From the NCBI RefSeq assembly GCF_030246865.1, contig NZ_CP126738.1, forward strand, positions 1,550,001 to 1,614,000: 64,000 nt of DNA. Direction: 5' to 3'. A program made the position numbers and the translations under genes. Below the pieces are notes generated by a model, which was given only the letters and a program-made list of their open reading frames with translations, was not told the origin of the DNA and made no database searches. Below, piece after piece: positions 45,990-54,588 of the stretch (the stretch's first letter is position 1; every line of letters starts with the position of its first letter). Source of the stretch: Microbacterium sp. zg-B96. GTDB taxonomy: Bacteria > Actinomycetota > Actinomycetes > Actinomycetales > Microbacteriaceae.

Positions 45990-46964
45990 TCAATTCTGCA
46001 TGAGGATCTGTTGCCCCTTGATCAAGGGGTAATCCACCAGTCTACTTCCATCGAGATCCTCCTTGTGCATGTCGACGCCGGTGACCTGGCTGTTCTCGTA
46101 GGTCGTGTAGTAGTAGATGCCCTTGTCGGTGTTGCAGCACGAGGAGTAGATCGTGATCTCGTACTTGCCCGGCGAGACCTGCACGGCGCCGCGCTGCTGG
46201 GCGACTGAACCGAGGATCTGCAGGAACTGGCTGATCGACTCGGATTCGGAATCTCCCGAGACGGAGTTCATCTTCGTGAAGACCGCCTTGGCGAAACGGG
46301 ACGACGAGGACAGATCGCCCGGAAGCCCGATCGCGCCCATCCCCCGGCTGTACGTGTCGAACTCCAGCTCGTCCGAGAACTTGTTCTCCGGCGGGTTCTT
46401 CGACAGGTGCATGTAGTTGTTCAAGTTGAAGCTCTGGATGTCGAAGGTGGGGTTGTTCGTGAGGATCCCGAACGGGTTGTCATAGACGTTCAGTCCCGCC
46501 TTGACGCTTTCGACGGTGATCGACTTCGTCCGGTCCGAGATGATCCAGTGCAGCGGCGACAGCGGGAACGTCTCGCTGAACGAGATGTTCACCAGGCTCA
46601 GGCCGGTCAGGGCTTCCTTCACCTCGTCGACCGTCTCGTACTGCCCGAGGATCCAGGGGATGAACTCGAACGGCGTGATGTTGGTCTTGTCCGACGCCTC
46701 GGGCTTGTAGTCGGCGTTCCCGGGGAAGTTCAGGCCCGCCATGCTGAGGCCCTTTTCGTTCGTGGCGTCGTAGTACAGCGGGTAGCCGTCGGCGATGGTC
46801 GCCATCCCGATGATCGCGTGATGCGTCGCGAGCGTGGGAGCCTTGCGGAACTCGAACGGGAAGTTGCGCGGCGTGACGGTGACGGTCTCGTTGTAGGAGA
46901 ACTCCAGGTCGAGATTGCGCCCGAAATAGTGATCCTGCGTTGTGTAGTTGGCTCCTGTGCACAT
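45990..46964 (-). CDS. bsh: Choloylglycine hydrolase (bile salt hydrolase), Firmicutes-type
   Basis: This 324-residue Ntn hydrolase deconjugates glycine- or taurine-linked bile salts; penicillin V acylases share the fold. The nucleophile Cys2 is exposed after Met removal, and Arg16 and Asp19 (FGRNLD), Asn79 (AGLNF), Asn170/171 (LTNNPTFD) and Arg223 (SSSSRF) match the active-site set. The overall sequence, for example SRGMGAIGLPGDLSS and YSSCCNTDKGIYYY, is closest by eye to Listeria/Enterococcus/Lactobacillus enzymes, not to the Bifidobacterium type. Local G+C is low: the 60 bases at 46381-46440 hold 30 G+C. GGAGG precedes ATG, and a -35/-10 pair lies upstream. It interrupts corC-era and appears horizontally acquired. 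Confidence 0.9.
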   Translation of the reverse strand: MCTGANYTTQDHYFGRNLDLEFSYNETVTVTPRNFPFEFRKAPTLATHHAIIGMATIADGYPLYYDATNEKGLSMAGLNFPGNADYKPEASDKTNITPFEFIPWILGQYETVDEVKEALTGLSLVNISFSETFPLSPLHWIISDRTKSITVESVKAGLNVYDNPFGILTNNPTFDIQSFNLNNYMHLSKNPPENKFSDELEFDTYSRGMGAIGLPGDLSSSSRFAKAVFTKMNSVSGDSESESISQFLQILGSVAQQRGAVQVSPGKYEITIYSSCCNTDKGIYYYTTYENSQVTGVDMHKEDLDGSRLVDYPLIKGQQILMQN

Positions 46965-47006
46965 GACGACCTCCGGTTGGCGAGGTTGTAGCTCCTCGGT
47001 GTGCTC

Positions 47007-47035
47007 ATTGTGTGAGCGGGTCGAGGCATGCGCAA
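47007..47035 (-). promoter_or_regulatory. Promoter of the bile salt hydrolase gene
   Basis: On the minus strand TTGCGC (47035-47030) and CACAAT (47012-47007) are separated by exactly 17 bases, in the 127-base gap between corC and bsh. Transcription would start about 35-40 bases before the ATG. It would also drive era downstream. Confidence 0.5.
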
Positions 47036-47091
47036 CGGGGTTGCGTGACGCGTGGATCAGGGCTGGTCTGCGCGCGCGTCCGCGCGGCGGT

Positions 47092-48429
47092 TCACGCGGA
47101 TCTCTCCTGCGCGCGGTGCTCGGGCGTCTCTCCGGTGCGCGGGCCGCGCGAGAACGCGTCCTCCGCGGCGTCGAACGCCTCGCTGCGCTGCACGAACACG
47201 GTGGCCAGGCCCCGGCCGCGTCCGCGCGAGGTGCCGCCGGTGATCACGAGCCCGTGGGTCTCCACGGTCACACCCGGCAGCGGAACCCGGCCGAGCGCCT
47301 TGCCGAGCAGGCCGCCGATGGAGTCGACCTCGTCGTCCTCGAGCTCGAGGCCGAACAGCTCACCGACTTCGTCCAGGCCGAGTCGCGCGCTGACGCGGTA
47401 GCGGCCGTCGCCGAGGTCGACGATCTCGGTCGCGCGGGCGTCGTACTCGTCGGCGATCTCCCCGACCAGTTCCTCGATGAGGTCCTCCAGGGTCACCAGG
47501 CCCGACACACCGCCGTACTCGTCGACGACGAGGCACACGTGCACCGCGTCGCGCTTCATCTGCTGCAGCAGCGTCTCGGCCTTCATCGACTCCGGCACGA
47601 AGACGGCCTTGCGGGCGATGCGGCTCACCGGCGCATTGCGCCACGCGCTCTCGTCGCGGAAGGCGAACTGCACCAGGTCCTTCAGATACAGCACCCCGAC
47701 CACGTCGTCGGCGTCGTCGTCGACGACCGGCAGCCGGGAGACGCCGCGGTCGAGGAACAGCGTCATGGCCTCGTGCGTGGTCGCAGCGGCATCCACCGAC
47801 ACCATGTCGGTGCGCGGCACCATGACGGCGCGGACGAACGTGTCGGTGAAGTCGAAGACGGAGTGGATCAGCTCGCGGTCGTCCTCTTCGATCAGGTCGT
47901 GCGAGGCCGCCTCGTCGACCATGCTCAGCAGCTGCTCTTCGGAGGCGAACGAGGCGTTGCGGGACACTCCGGGGGTGAACCGGTTGCCGAGGATCACGAG
48001 CAGGTGAGCGAGGGGGCCGAGCACGATCCGTGCGCCGCGCACGATGGGTGCCGCGGTGCGCAGCAGTCCCTCGGCATGCTGGCGGCCCGCCGAGCGGGGG
48101 CTCGCGCCGACGAGCACGAACGACACCGCCGTCATCAGCACTGCGGCGGCGAGCATGGCCCACCAGATGTTCTCGAAGGCCAGCGTGAACGCCACCGTCA
48201 CCAGCACGGCCGCCGTCGTCTCGGCGAGGATACGGATGAACACCACGGCGTTGCCGTGTGCTTCGGGGTCGTCGGCGACCTTGCGCAGCGCCTTGGGCGA
48301 GCGCGCCGTGAGCGCGAGATCGGCCAGTCCCGCGCGGGAGGTGACCGCGAGGGCGGCGTCGAGCGCGGCCATCAGCCCGCCGGTGGCGACGAGGAGGGCG
48401 GCGGCGGCGAGGAGCAGTACCTCGGTCAT
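47092..48429 (-). CDS. CorC/HlyC family transporter-associated protein (DUF21, CBS pair)
   Basis: This 445-residue membrane protein has an N-terminal DUF21/CNNM domain with three to four helices (residues 1-150), a CBS pair (about 205-320) with VMVPRTDMVSVDA and VVDEYGGVSGLVTLEDLIEELVGEI (partly listed), and a C-terminal CorC_HlyC domain (about 330-420). The family is linked to Mg2+ homeostasis. ATG at 48429 overlaps the ybeY stop as ATGA. In relatives era usually follows; here a bile salt hydrolase gene intervenes. Confidence 0.92.
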   Translation of the reverse strand: MTEVLLLAAAALLVATGGLMAALDAALAVTSRAGLADLALTARSPKALRKVADDPEAHGNAVVFIRILAETTAAVLVTVAFTLAFENIWWAMLAAAVLMTAVSFVLVGASPRSAGRQHAEGLLRTAAPIVRGARIVLGPLAHLLVILGNRFTPGVSRNASFASEEQLLSMVDEAASHDLIEEDDRELIHSVFDFTDTFVRAVMVPRTDMVSVDAAATTHEAMTLFLDRGVSRLPVVDDDADDVVGVLYLKDLVQFAFRDESAWRNAPVSRIARKAVFVPESMKAETLLQQMKRDAVHVCLVVDEYGGVSGLVTLEDLIEELVGEIADEYDARATEIVDLGDGRYRVSARLGLDEVGELFGLELEDDEVDSIGGLLGKALGRVPLPGVTVETHGLVITGGTSRGRGRGLATVFVQRSEAFDAAEDAFSRGPRTGETPEHRAQERSA

Positions 48430-48896
48430 GTGCGGGGGCGGCGACGCTCGGCGGAGCCGAAGTCGATGATGAGCTGCTTCTGCAGCCCGAACATCTCCCG
48501 CTCGTCCTCGGGCTCCGCGTGGTCGAAGCCGAGCAGGTGCAGCAGGCCGTGCGTCGTCAGCAGCACGAGCTCGTCCAGGGTCGAGTGGTGAGCGGCCAGC
48601 GCCTGCGCCTCGGCGACCTGCGGGCACAGCACGATGTCGCCGAGCAGTCCGGGCGGGGCGGGCATGTCCTCGGTACCGGGCCGCAGCTCGTCCATCGGGA
48701 AGCTCAGCACGTCGGTCGGACCCGGCTCGTCCATCCACTGCACGTGCAGGGCCTCCATGGCCCCTTCATCCACGAGCAGGATCGCGACGTCCGCGTCGGG
48801 GCTGACGTGCAGCTCCGCGAGGTTGTGCTCCATCAGCCGCAGCAGCACCGTCTCGTCGACGGGCACTCCTGATTCGTTGCTGATCTCGATGGTCAT
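48426..48896 (-). CDS. ybeY: rRNA maturation endoribonuclease YbeY
   Basis: The 156-residue zinc metalloprotein processes the 16S rRNA 3' end. The signature HGLLHLLGFDHAEPEDEREM supplies the three His ligands, and VDEGAMEALHVQWMDEPGPTDVLSFPMDE (partly listed) is the family core. It overlaps phoH upstream and corC downstream by 4 bases each (ATGA), inside the conserved phoH-ybeY-corC-era order. Confidence 0.95.
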   Translation of the reverse strand: MTIEISNESGVPVDETVLLRLMEHNLAELHVSPDADVAILLVDEGAMEALHVQWMDEPGPTDVLSFPMDELRPGTEDMPAPPGLLGDIVLCPQVAEAQALAAHHSTLDELVLLTTHGLLHLLGFDHAEPEDEREMFGLQKQLIIDFGSAERRRPRT

Positions 48897-49987
48897 GAGT
48901 GTCCTCGCTTGGGCAGGTGGTCACGCGGGCCGGCCGGGCGATGCCCGCCCCTGCGATCGACGCGGTTGGAGAATTCGGATGCCTCGTCGCGCTCACGACG
49001 GTGCGCCAGGCGCTCCTCGTCGTACACGGTGTACGCGTCGACGATGCGGCCCACGAGGGTGTGCCGCACGACGTCGTCGCTGGTGAGCCGGGCGAAGTGG
49101 ATGTCGTCGATGTCCTTCAGCACGCGCGTGACCAGCCGCAGCCCCGACGCGCCCTGCGGCAGGTCGACCTGGGTGATGTCGCCGGTGACGACCATCCGCG
49201 TGCCGAACCCGAGCCGGGTGAGGAACATCTTCATCTGCTCGGGCGTGGTGTTCTGCGCCTCGTCGAGCACGACGAACGAGTCATTCAGGGTGCGGCCGCG
49301 CATGTACGCCAGCGGGGCGACCTCGATGGTGCCGCTGGCCATGAGCTTGGGTACGAGTTCGGGGTCGAGCATCTCGTTCAGCGCGTCGTAGAGCGGCCGC
49401 AGGTACGGGTCGATCTTGTCGGTGAGCGATCCGGGGAGGAACCCCAGCCGCTCCCCCGCCTCCACGGCGGGCCGCGTGAGGATGATGCGGTTGACTTCCT
49501 TGCGCTGCAGCGCCTGTACTGCTTTGGCCATCGCGAGGTACGTCTTGCCGGTACCGGCCGGGCCGATGCCGAACACGATCGTGTTCTCGTCCATCGCGTC
49601 GACGTACGCCTTCTGTCCCGCCGTCTTCGGCCGGATGATCTTGCCGCGCGAGGTCAGGATCGCCTCGCCCATCACCTCCGAGGGGCGCAGCCCGTCGGAG
49701 AGCATGCGGCTGGAGCTGGTGACGTCCCGCGGGTCCAGGCCCTGGCCGGTGCGGGTCATCGCGATCAGCTCGTCCACGAGCCCGCGAGCGGCCGCGACGG
49801 CCGCCTCCTCGCCGGAGAGGGTGATCTCGTTGCCTCGTACGTGCACGTCGACGTCGGGGTGTTCGCGTTCGACCACGCGCAGCAGCCGGTCCTGCGGACC
49901 GAGCAGCTGCACCATCGCGACGCCGTCCGCCCAGATGCGGTCGACAGTGACGCCCTCCGGGGCGTCGGGTGTGTCAGCCACCGACAT
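48893..49987 (-). CDS. phoH: PhoH family ATPase
   Basis: These 364 residues comprise a KH-like N-terminal region followed by a P-loop ATPase domain with FGIGPAGTGKTYLAMAKAVQ (Walker A) near residue 140 and SFVVLDEAQNTTPEQMKMF (Walker B). The family is RNA-related (RNase/helicase activity reported for some members), and phosphate control by name only. The ATG at 49987 lies inside the end of the HIT gene (14-base overlap). It is coupled to ybeY. Confidence 0.93.
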   Translation of the reverse strand: MSVADTPDAPEGVTVDRIWADGVAMVQLLGPQDRLLRVVEREHPDVDVHVRGNEITLSGEEAAVAAARGLVDELIAMTRTGQGLDPRDVTSSSRMLSDGLRPSEVMGEAILTSRGKIIRPKTAGQKAYVDAMDENTIVFGIGPAGTGKTYLAMAKAVQALQRKEVNRIILTRPAVEAGERLGFLPGSLTDKIDPYLRPLYDALNEMLDPELVPKLMASGTIEVAPLAYMRGRTLNDSFVVLDEAQNTTPEQMKMFLTRLGFGTRMVVTGDITQVDLPQGASGLRLVTRVLKDIDDIHFARLTSDDVVRHTLVGRIVDAYTVYDEERLAHRRERDEASEFSNRVDRRGGHRPAGPRDHLPKRGHS

Positions 49988-50321
49988 GCGACTCCTTCAG
50001 TCCTCCGGCGAGCACGTGGGCGTGCACGTGGAAGACGGTCTGCCCGGCATCGGGGCCGGTGTTGAACACCAACCGGAAGTCCCCGTCGCCGTGTTCGGCG
50101 GCCAGGCTCGAGGCCAGACCCACCAGTTCGGCGAGCAGGCTCGGGTCGCCCGCGGCGAGTTCGGCGACGTTGCGGTACTCCTGCGTCTTGGGGATGACGA
50201 GCAGATGTACCGGGGCCTGCGGCGCGATGTCGCGGATCGCGAAGGCGTTCTCGGTCTCGGCGATGATCTCCGAGGGGATCTCGCCGTTGAAGATGCGCGT
50301 GAACACGCTCGCTTCGGTCAT
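49974..50321 (-). CDS. HIT-family nucleotide-binding protein (HinT-like)
   Basis: This 115-residue protein starts SVFTRIFNGEIPSEIIAETE and carries the histidine triad QTVFHVHAHVLAG near the C-terminus. Hint enzymes hydrolyse purine nucleoside phosphoramidates; the physiological role here is not known. TAGACT (50328-50333, minus) lies exactly 6 bases before the ATG. A second transcript may therefore begin here within the hrcA-era block. It overlaps phoH by 14 bases. Confidence 0.94.
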   Translation of the reverse strand: MTEASVFTRIFNGEIPSEIIAETENAFAIRDIAPQAPVHLLVIPKTQEYRNVAELAAGDPSLLAELVGLASSLAAEHGDGDFRLVFNTGPDAGQTVFHVHAHVLAGGLKESHVGG

Positions 50322-50375
50322 GCCTTCAGTCTACCGAGCCTTCATGCCCGGGCTTCGGGTGGGTGCGGACAGCAC

Positions 50376-51110
50376 TCACCAGCGCCCGAGCGTCGCGTTG
50401 ACCAGCGCCAGCGCGGCGGGGCCGGCGGTCGAGGTGCGCAGCACGGTGTCGCCCAGGCGCACGAGCACCGCGCCCGCGGCATCCAGCGCCTGCAGTTCGT
50501 CGGGGGCGATGCCGCCCTCGGGGCCCACCACCAGCAGCACGTCCCGCGTATCGTCGCCCAGGTCCAGTGCGCTCAGTGCGACGGATGCCGTCGGCTCGAG
50601 CACCAGCATCCGCGCGGTGGCGGCGCGCTGCGCGAGTTCACGCGTGGACACGGCAGCGCTCACGGTGGGAAGCCACGCGCGGTGGGCCTGCTTGCCGGCT
50701 TCGCGGGCGATGGTCGCCCAGCGGGCGCGGCCCTTCTCGGCCTTGGCGGCATCCCAGCGGGAAACACTGCGCGCGGCCTGCCACGGCACCACTTCGTCGA
50801 CGCCGAGCTCGGTCGCCGCCTGCACGGCCAGTTCGTCGCGGTCGCCCTTGGCCAGAGCCTGCACCAGCACGACCCGCCGCTGCGGCGCGGGGACGTCCTG
50901 GCGGCCGGTCACCTCGACGACCACTTCACGGGGCGCGACTGACGCGCACACGCCGGTCAGCCACGTGCCGCGGCCGTCGCCGAGGGTCACGGCCTCGCCC
51001 ACGCGCACGCGCCGGACGGCGGCGGCGTGGTGGGCCTCCGCACCGGTGAGGGTCACCCGATCGCCGGTGCGGGCGGTTTCGGCGGCATCGTCGACGAAGT
51101 GAAGGGCCAT
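50376..51110 (-). CDS. rsmE: 16S rRNA (uracil-1498-N3)-methyltransferase
   Basis: This 244-residue SPOUT-class enzyme methylates U1498 in 16S rRNA. The N-terminal PUA-like part (EAHHAAAVRRVRVGEAV) is followed by LVQALAKGDRDELAVQAATELG, and the C-terminal knot shows LLVVGPEGGIAPDELQAL and LGDTVLRTSTAGPAALA, the SAM-binding loops. ATG lies 3 bases after the dnaJ stop, so the two are coupled. Confidence 0.94.
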   Translation of the reverse strand: MALHFVDDAAETARTGDRVTLTGAEAHHAAAVRRVRVGEAVTLGDGRGTWLTGVCASVAPREVVVEVTGRQDVPAPQRRVVLVQALAKGDRDELAVQAATELGVDEVVPWQAARSVSRWDAAKAEKGRARWATIAREAGKQAHRAWLPTVSAAVSTRELAQRAATARMLVLEPTASVALSALDLGDDTRDVLLVVGPEGGIAPDELQALDAAGAVLVRLGDTVLRTSTAGPAALALVNATLGRW

Positions 51111-51113
51111 AGG

Positions 51114-52229
51114 TCAGCCGCGGAAGCGGTCGCGCAGCTTGGTGAACAGCCCCTGGTGGAACTCGGCCAGCCGGGGCGCGGGCGCCTTCGTCTTCTTGGC
51201 GAAGTCCTCGATCAGCGCGCGCTGCTTGCTGTCGAGCCGGGTGGGGGTCACCACCTGCACGCCCACGCGCAGGTCACCGCGCTGCGAGCCGCGCAGCGGC
51301 GTGATGCCGCGGCCCTTGATTGTCAGCACATCCCCTGATTGCACGCCGGGGCGCACCTCCAGGTCGACCGGACCGTCGAGGGATTCGATGGTTGTCGTGG
51401 TGCCGAGGATGGCATCCGGCATCGATACTTCCAGCGTCGCCAGCAGATCGTCGCCGTCGCGGCTGAACACCTCGTGGGCCGCCACGGTGACCTCGATGTA
51501 CAGGTCGCCGTTGGGGCCGCCGGCCGGTCCGACCTCGCCCGAGCCGGGCAGCTGCAGGCGCAGTCCCGTCTCTACGCCGGCGGGGATGTCCAGCGACACC
51601 GTGCGGCGGGCGCGGACGCGCCCCTGGCCCTGGCAGGTGGTGCAGGGGAACGGGATCGTGGTGCCGTAGCCCTGGCAGACGTTGCACGGCTGCGAGGTGA
51701 CGACGTTGCCGAGGAGGCTGCGGACCGTGCGCTGCACGTGCCCGGTGCCGTGGCAGATGTCGCAGGTGGCCGGCTGCGTGCCGGGCTGACAGCACGAACC
51801 CTCACAGGTATCGCAGAGCACGGCCGTGTCCACGTCGATGTCGCGGTGCACGCCGAAGACGACGTCGCCCAGCTGCAGCGTGACCCGCACCAACGCGTCC
51901 TGACCGCGTTCGCGCCGGGAGCGCGGACGTCCGCCGCGGCCACCGCCGCCACCACCGGCGCCGAAGAAGGTCTCGAAGATGTCGCCGAAGTTGCTGAAGC
52001 CGCCGGCACCGGCGAACCCGCTGCCGTCGCCGCCCATGTCGTAGCGGGCGCGCTGGTCGGGGTCGCTGAGCACGTCGTACGCGTGCGTCACGAGCTTGAA
52101 CCGCTCGGACGCGTCCTCGCCGGGGTTGACGTCGGGGTGCAGTTCGCGCGCGAGACGTCGGTACGCCTTCTTGATCTCATCAGGAGTCGCATCGCGAGAC
52201 ACGCCGAGTACGTCGTAGTGGTCAGCCAC
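51114..52229 (-). CDS. dnaJ: Chaperone DnaJ
   Basis: The 371-residue DnaK co-chaperone has a J-domain (1-70) with HPD in [11 protein letters not shown], a Gly/Phe-rich region ([15 protein letters not shown]), a zinc centre (about 145-210) and C-terminal substrate-binding domains. The zinc motifs are [25 protein letters not shown] and CTTCQGQG; the first has Cys where the CxxCxGxG pattern expects Gly. GTG start at 52229. It lies 39 bases after hrcA and is therefore under CIRCE/HrcA control. A second DnaJ is probably encoded with dnaK elsewhere. Confidence 0.95.
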   Translation of the reverse strand: MADHYDVLGVSRDATPDEIKKAYRRLARELHPDVNPGEDASERFKLVTHAYDVLSDPDQRARYDMGGDGSGFAGAGGFSNFGDIFETFFGAGGGGGGRGGRPRSRRERGQDALVRVTLQLGDVVFGVHRDIDVDTAVLCDTCEGSCCQPGTQPATCDICHGTGHVQRTVRSLLGNVVTSQPCNVCQGYGTTIPFPCTTCQGQGRVRARRTVSLDIPAGVETGLRLQLPGSGEVGPAGGPNGDLYIEVTVAAHEVFSRDGDDLLATLEVSMPDAILGTTTTIESLDGPVDLEVRPGVQSGDVLTIKGRGITPLRGSQRGDLRVGVQVVTPTRLDSKQRALIEDFAKKTKAPAPRLAEFHQGLFTKLRDRFRG

Positions 52230-52268
52230 ATTCGCCTTTCGTGCCGCGCGAGCGCGGCGTGGGATTGG

Positions 52269-53306
52269 TCAGCGGGAGTTCTCGTCTTCTTCGAGCAGCC
52301 GACTGAGATAGTGGGCGACGGCGCGGACGGCCGCCAAGTTCGTGGGGTAGTCCATGCGGGTGGGGCCGAGCAGGCCGATCCGGGCGCGGGAGCGGGTGGC
52401 GTCGTAGTCGCCGGTGATGACGGATGCCTCGGCCAGCCCGAACGGCTCGTTCTCGCGCCCGATGCTCGCGGCTAGACCCTGCTCGTCGGGGACCATCTCG
52501 GTCATCAGCTTCAGCAGGGTCACCTGCTCCTCGATGGCCTCGAGCAGTGGCGAGATGCTCCCCCGGAAATCCTGCTCGCGCCGCGCGAGCGTCGCGCTGC
52601 CGGCGAGCACCAGGCGGTCCTGGCGGAACTCCTCCAGCTCCTCGGCGACGACAGCGGCGATGGCGCGCATGGCGGCATCGAACGATCCGTGCTGGGCGGG
52701 CTTGGCCAGCAGTTCGGCGATCGCCTGGGCCCCGCCCTGCACGCTGTTGCCGGTGAGCATGGCGGCCAGGCGCGTGCGGACCCGCGACATGCCCTCGTCG
52801 TCGAGGTCCGGCGGGACCATCGCGATGCGCTGGGAGACACGGCCGATGTCGGTGACCACGATGACGATGACACGGCCGGAGCCGAGGTCGACCAGCTCGA
52901 CGTGGGAGACGTTCGCGCGGGCGAACGAGGGGTACTGCACGATGGCGACCTGACCGGTGAGCCGGGTCAGCGCGCGCACGGTGCGCGCCAGGAGGTCGTC
53001 GAGGTCGCCGGAACCGTCGAGGAACGACTCGATGGCGGCCCGCTGCGCCGCCGTCAGCGGGCGCAGCTGCGCCAGATGGTCGACGAAGACGCGGTAGCCC
53101 TTATCGGTGGGGACGCGGCCGGACGAGGTGTGAGGCGCGACGATGAGCTCTTCGTCCTCCAGCAGCGCCATGTCGTTGCGGATCGTCGCGGCGGAGACCC
53201 CGAAGGCGTGCCGCTCGACGATGGCCTTGCTGCCGACCGGCTCGTGGGTGTCGACATAGTCCTGCACGATGGCGCGCAGTACCTGCAATCCGCGTTCGCT
53301 GACCAT
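52269..53306 (-). CDS. hrcA: Heat-inducible transcription repressor HrcA
   Basis: This 345-residue repressor binds CIRCE and responds to chaperone availability. The N-terminal winged helix shows VSERGLQVLRAIVQDYVDTH, VSAATIRNDMALLEDEELI and HTSSGRVPTDKGYRVFVD; the remainder is the GAF-like dimerisation domain. The start was set at ATG 53306 (MVSERGL), with GGGGGGAGC 4-10 bases upstream; an in-frame extension upstream would run into the CIRCE site. It heads an operon with dnaJ and rsmE. Confidence 0.95.
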   Translation of the reverse strand: MVSERGLQVLRAIVQDYVDTHEPVGSKAIVERHAFGVSAATIRNDMALLEDEELIVAPHTSSGRVPTDKGYRVFVDHLAQLRPLTAAQRAAIESFLDGSGDLDDLLARTVRALTRLTGQVAIVQYPSFARANVSHVELVDLGSGRVIVIVVTDIGRVSQRIAMVPPDLDDEGMSRVRTRLAAMLTGNSVQGGAQAIAELLAKPAQHGSFDAAMRAIAAVVAEELEEFRQDRLVLAGSATLARREQDFRGSISPLLEAIEEQVTLLKLMTEMVPDEQGLAASIGRENEPFGLAEASVITGDYDATRSRARIGLLGPTRMDYPTNLAAVRAVAHYLSRLLEEDENSR

Positions 53307-53318
53307 GTTGCTCCCCCC

Positions 53319-53349
53319 TGGCACTCGTCGTCCGTGAGTGCCAATTCTA
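53319..53349 (-). promoter_or_regulatory. CIRCE operator abutting the hrcA -10
   Basis: TGGCACTC-N9-GAGTGCCA (53319-53343) matches the CIRCE consensus TTAGCACTC-N9-GAGTGCTAA with exact spacing. On the minus strand TAGAAT (53349-53344) directly abuts it, so HrcA bound here would block the transcription start. It implies negative autoregulation of hrcA-dnaJ. Confidence 0.88.
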
Positions 53350-53370
53350 TCGCGCCGACCGCCGAAAGCG

Positions 53371-54588
53371 TCACGCGGTGAGGGCGCGCACCACCGCGTC
53401 GGCCAGCAGCCTGCCGCGGAGGGTGAGCACGATGCGGCCCCGCAGTGCCTGGGGGCCGTCGATCAGGCCGTCGGCGATGAGGGGTGCCACCGCTGCGCGG
53501 CCGGAGTCCTCGAGCTCGGCGATCTCGATCCCGTCGCGGATGCGCGAGCGCAGCAGCACGTCCTCGAGCCGCCGCGATGCGGCATCCGGTCGCTCCCGGC
53601 CGGCGGCCGGCGACTGCCCCGAGGTCACCCGCTGTGCGTAGGCGGCGGGGTGCTTGACGTTCCACCAGCGCAGGCCAGCGACGTGGCTGTGCGCTCCGGG
53701 TCCGTACCCCCACCAGTCGGTGCCGCGCCAGTAGGCGAGGTTGTGCCGCGAGCGGTGAGCCTCGCCGCGCGCCCAGTTCGACACTTCGTACCAGTCGAAG
53801 CCGGCGGCCGCGAGCGTAGCGTCGGCCAGCTCGTACATGTCGGCTTGCAGATCGTCGTCGGGGGCGGGCACCTCGCCACGGCGGATCTGGCGGTGCAGCT
53901 TGGTGCCCTCTTCGATGATCAGCGCGTATGCGGAGATGTGGTCTGGCTCCAGAGCCACGGCGGTCTCCAGCGAACGACGCCAGTCGTCGAGCGTCTCCCC
54001 CGGTGCGCCGTAGATGAGGTCCACGCTGACGTCCAGACCCGCGCGTCGGGCGGATGCGACGGCGGTGGCGACGTTCTCGGGGTTGTGGGTGCGGTCCAGC
54101 GCCGCCAGCACGCGCGGCACGGCGGACTGCATGCCGATCGACAGTCGGTTCACGCCGGAGGCGGCGAGGTCTGCCGCGACGGCGTCGGTGACGGTGTCGG
54201 GGTTGGCTTCGACGGTCACCTCGGCGCCGGGGGCCAGTCCGAAGCAGTCGCGCACACCGGCGAGCATGCGACCCAGATCCCCCGCCGGCAGCAGCGTGGG
54301 CGTGCCGCCGCCGAAGAACACCGTGGTGGCGGGGCGGAGCGCACCGGCATCGGCCAGCACCTGACGTGACTGGGCGATCTCCCGCAGCACCGTGTCGGCG
54401 TACTGATCCTGGCGGGCGCCGCGCAGTTCGCTGGAGGTATAGGTGTTGAAGTCGCAGTAGCCGCAGCGCACCCGACAGAACGGCACGTGCAGGTAGGCAC
54501 CGAAATCGATGGTGGGATCCGGCGCCAGGTCGGCGGGCAGCGCGCCGTCGGGCGGCGCTGGCTCGCCGACGGGAAGGGTGGAGACCAT
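53371..54588 (-). CDS. hemW: Radical SAM heme chaperone HemW-like
   Basis: The 405-residue protein has CRVRCGYCDF near residue 40, the C-x3-C-x2-C [4Fe-4S]/SAM motif with HemW-type context (YLHVPFC), then FFGGGTPTLLP, EANPDTV, NRLSIGMQS and the C-terminal HemW domain. The family carries heme, and older annotation as coproporphyrinogen III oxidase is usually wrong. ATG at 54588 shares a base with the DUF1990 stop (TGATG). It lies between lepA and hrcA, as in many Actinobacteria. Confidence 0.93.
   Translation of the reverse strand: MVSTLPVGEPAPPDGALPADLAPDPTIDFGAYLHVPFCRVRCGYCDFNTYTSSELRGARQDQYADTVLREIAQSRQVLADAGALRPATTVFFGGGTPTLLPAGDLGRMLAGVRDCFGLAPGAEVTVEANPDTVTDAVAADLAASGVNRLSIGMQSAVPRVLAALDRTHNPENVATAVASARRAGLDVSVDLIYGAPGETLDDWRRSLETAVALEPDHISAYALIIEEGTKLHRQIRRGEVPAPDDDLQADMYELADATLAAAGFDWYEVSNWARGEAHRSRHNLAYWRGTDWWGYGPGAHSHVAGLRWWNVKHPAAYAQRVTSGQSPAAGRERPDAASRRLEDVLLRSRIRDGIEIAELEDSGRAAVAPLIADGLIDGPQALRGRIVLTLRGRLLADAVVRALTA

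Noticed and set aside
45990..46964. bsh as an engineered, codon-optimised insert
   Set aside because: Codon choice is mixed (GGG, CAT, AAT, ACA also used), there is no vector-like flanking sequence, and native-looking promoter spacing; horizontal transfer explains it.
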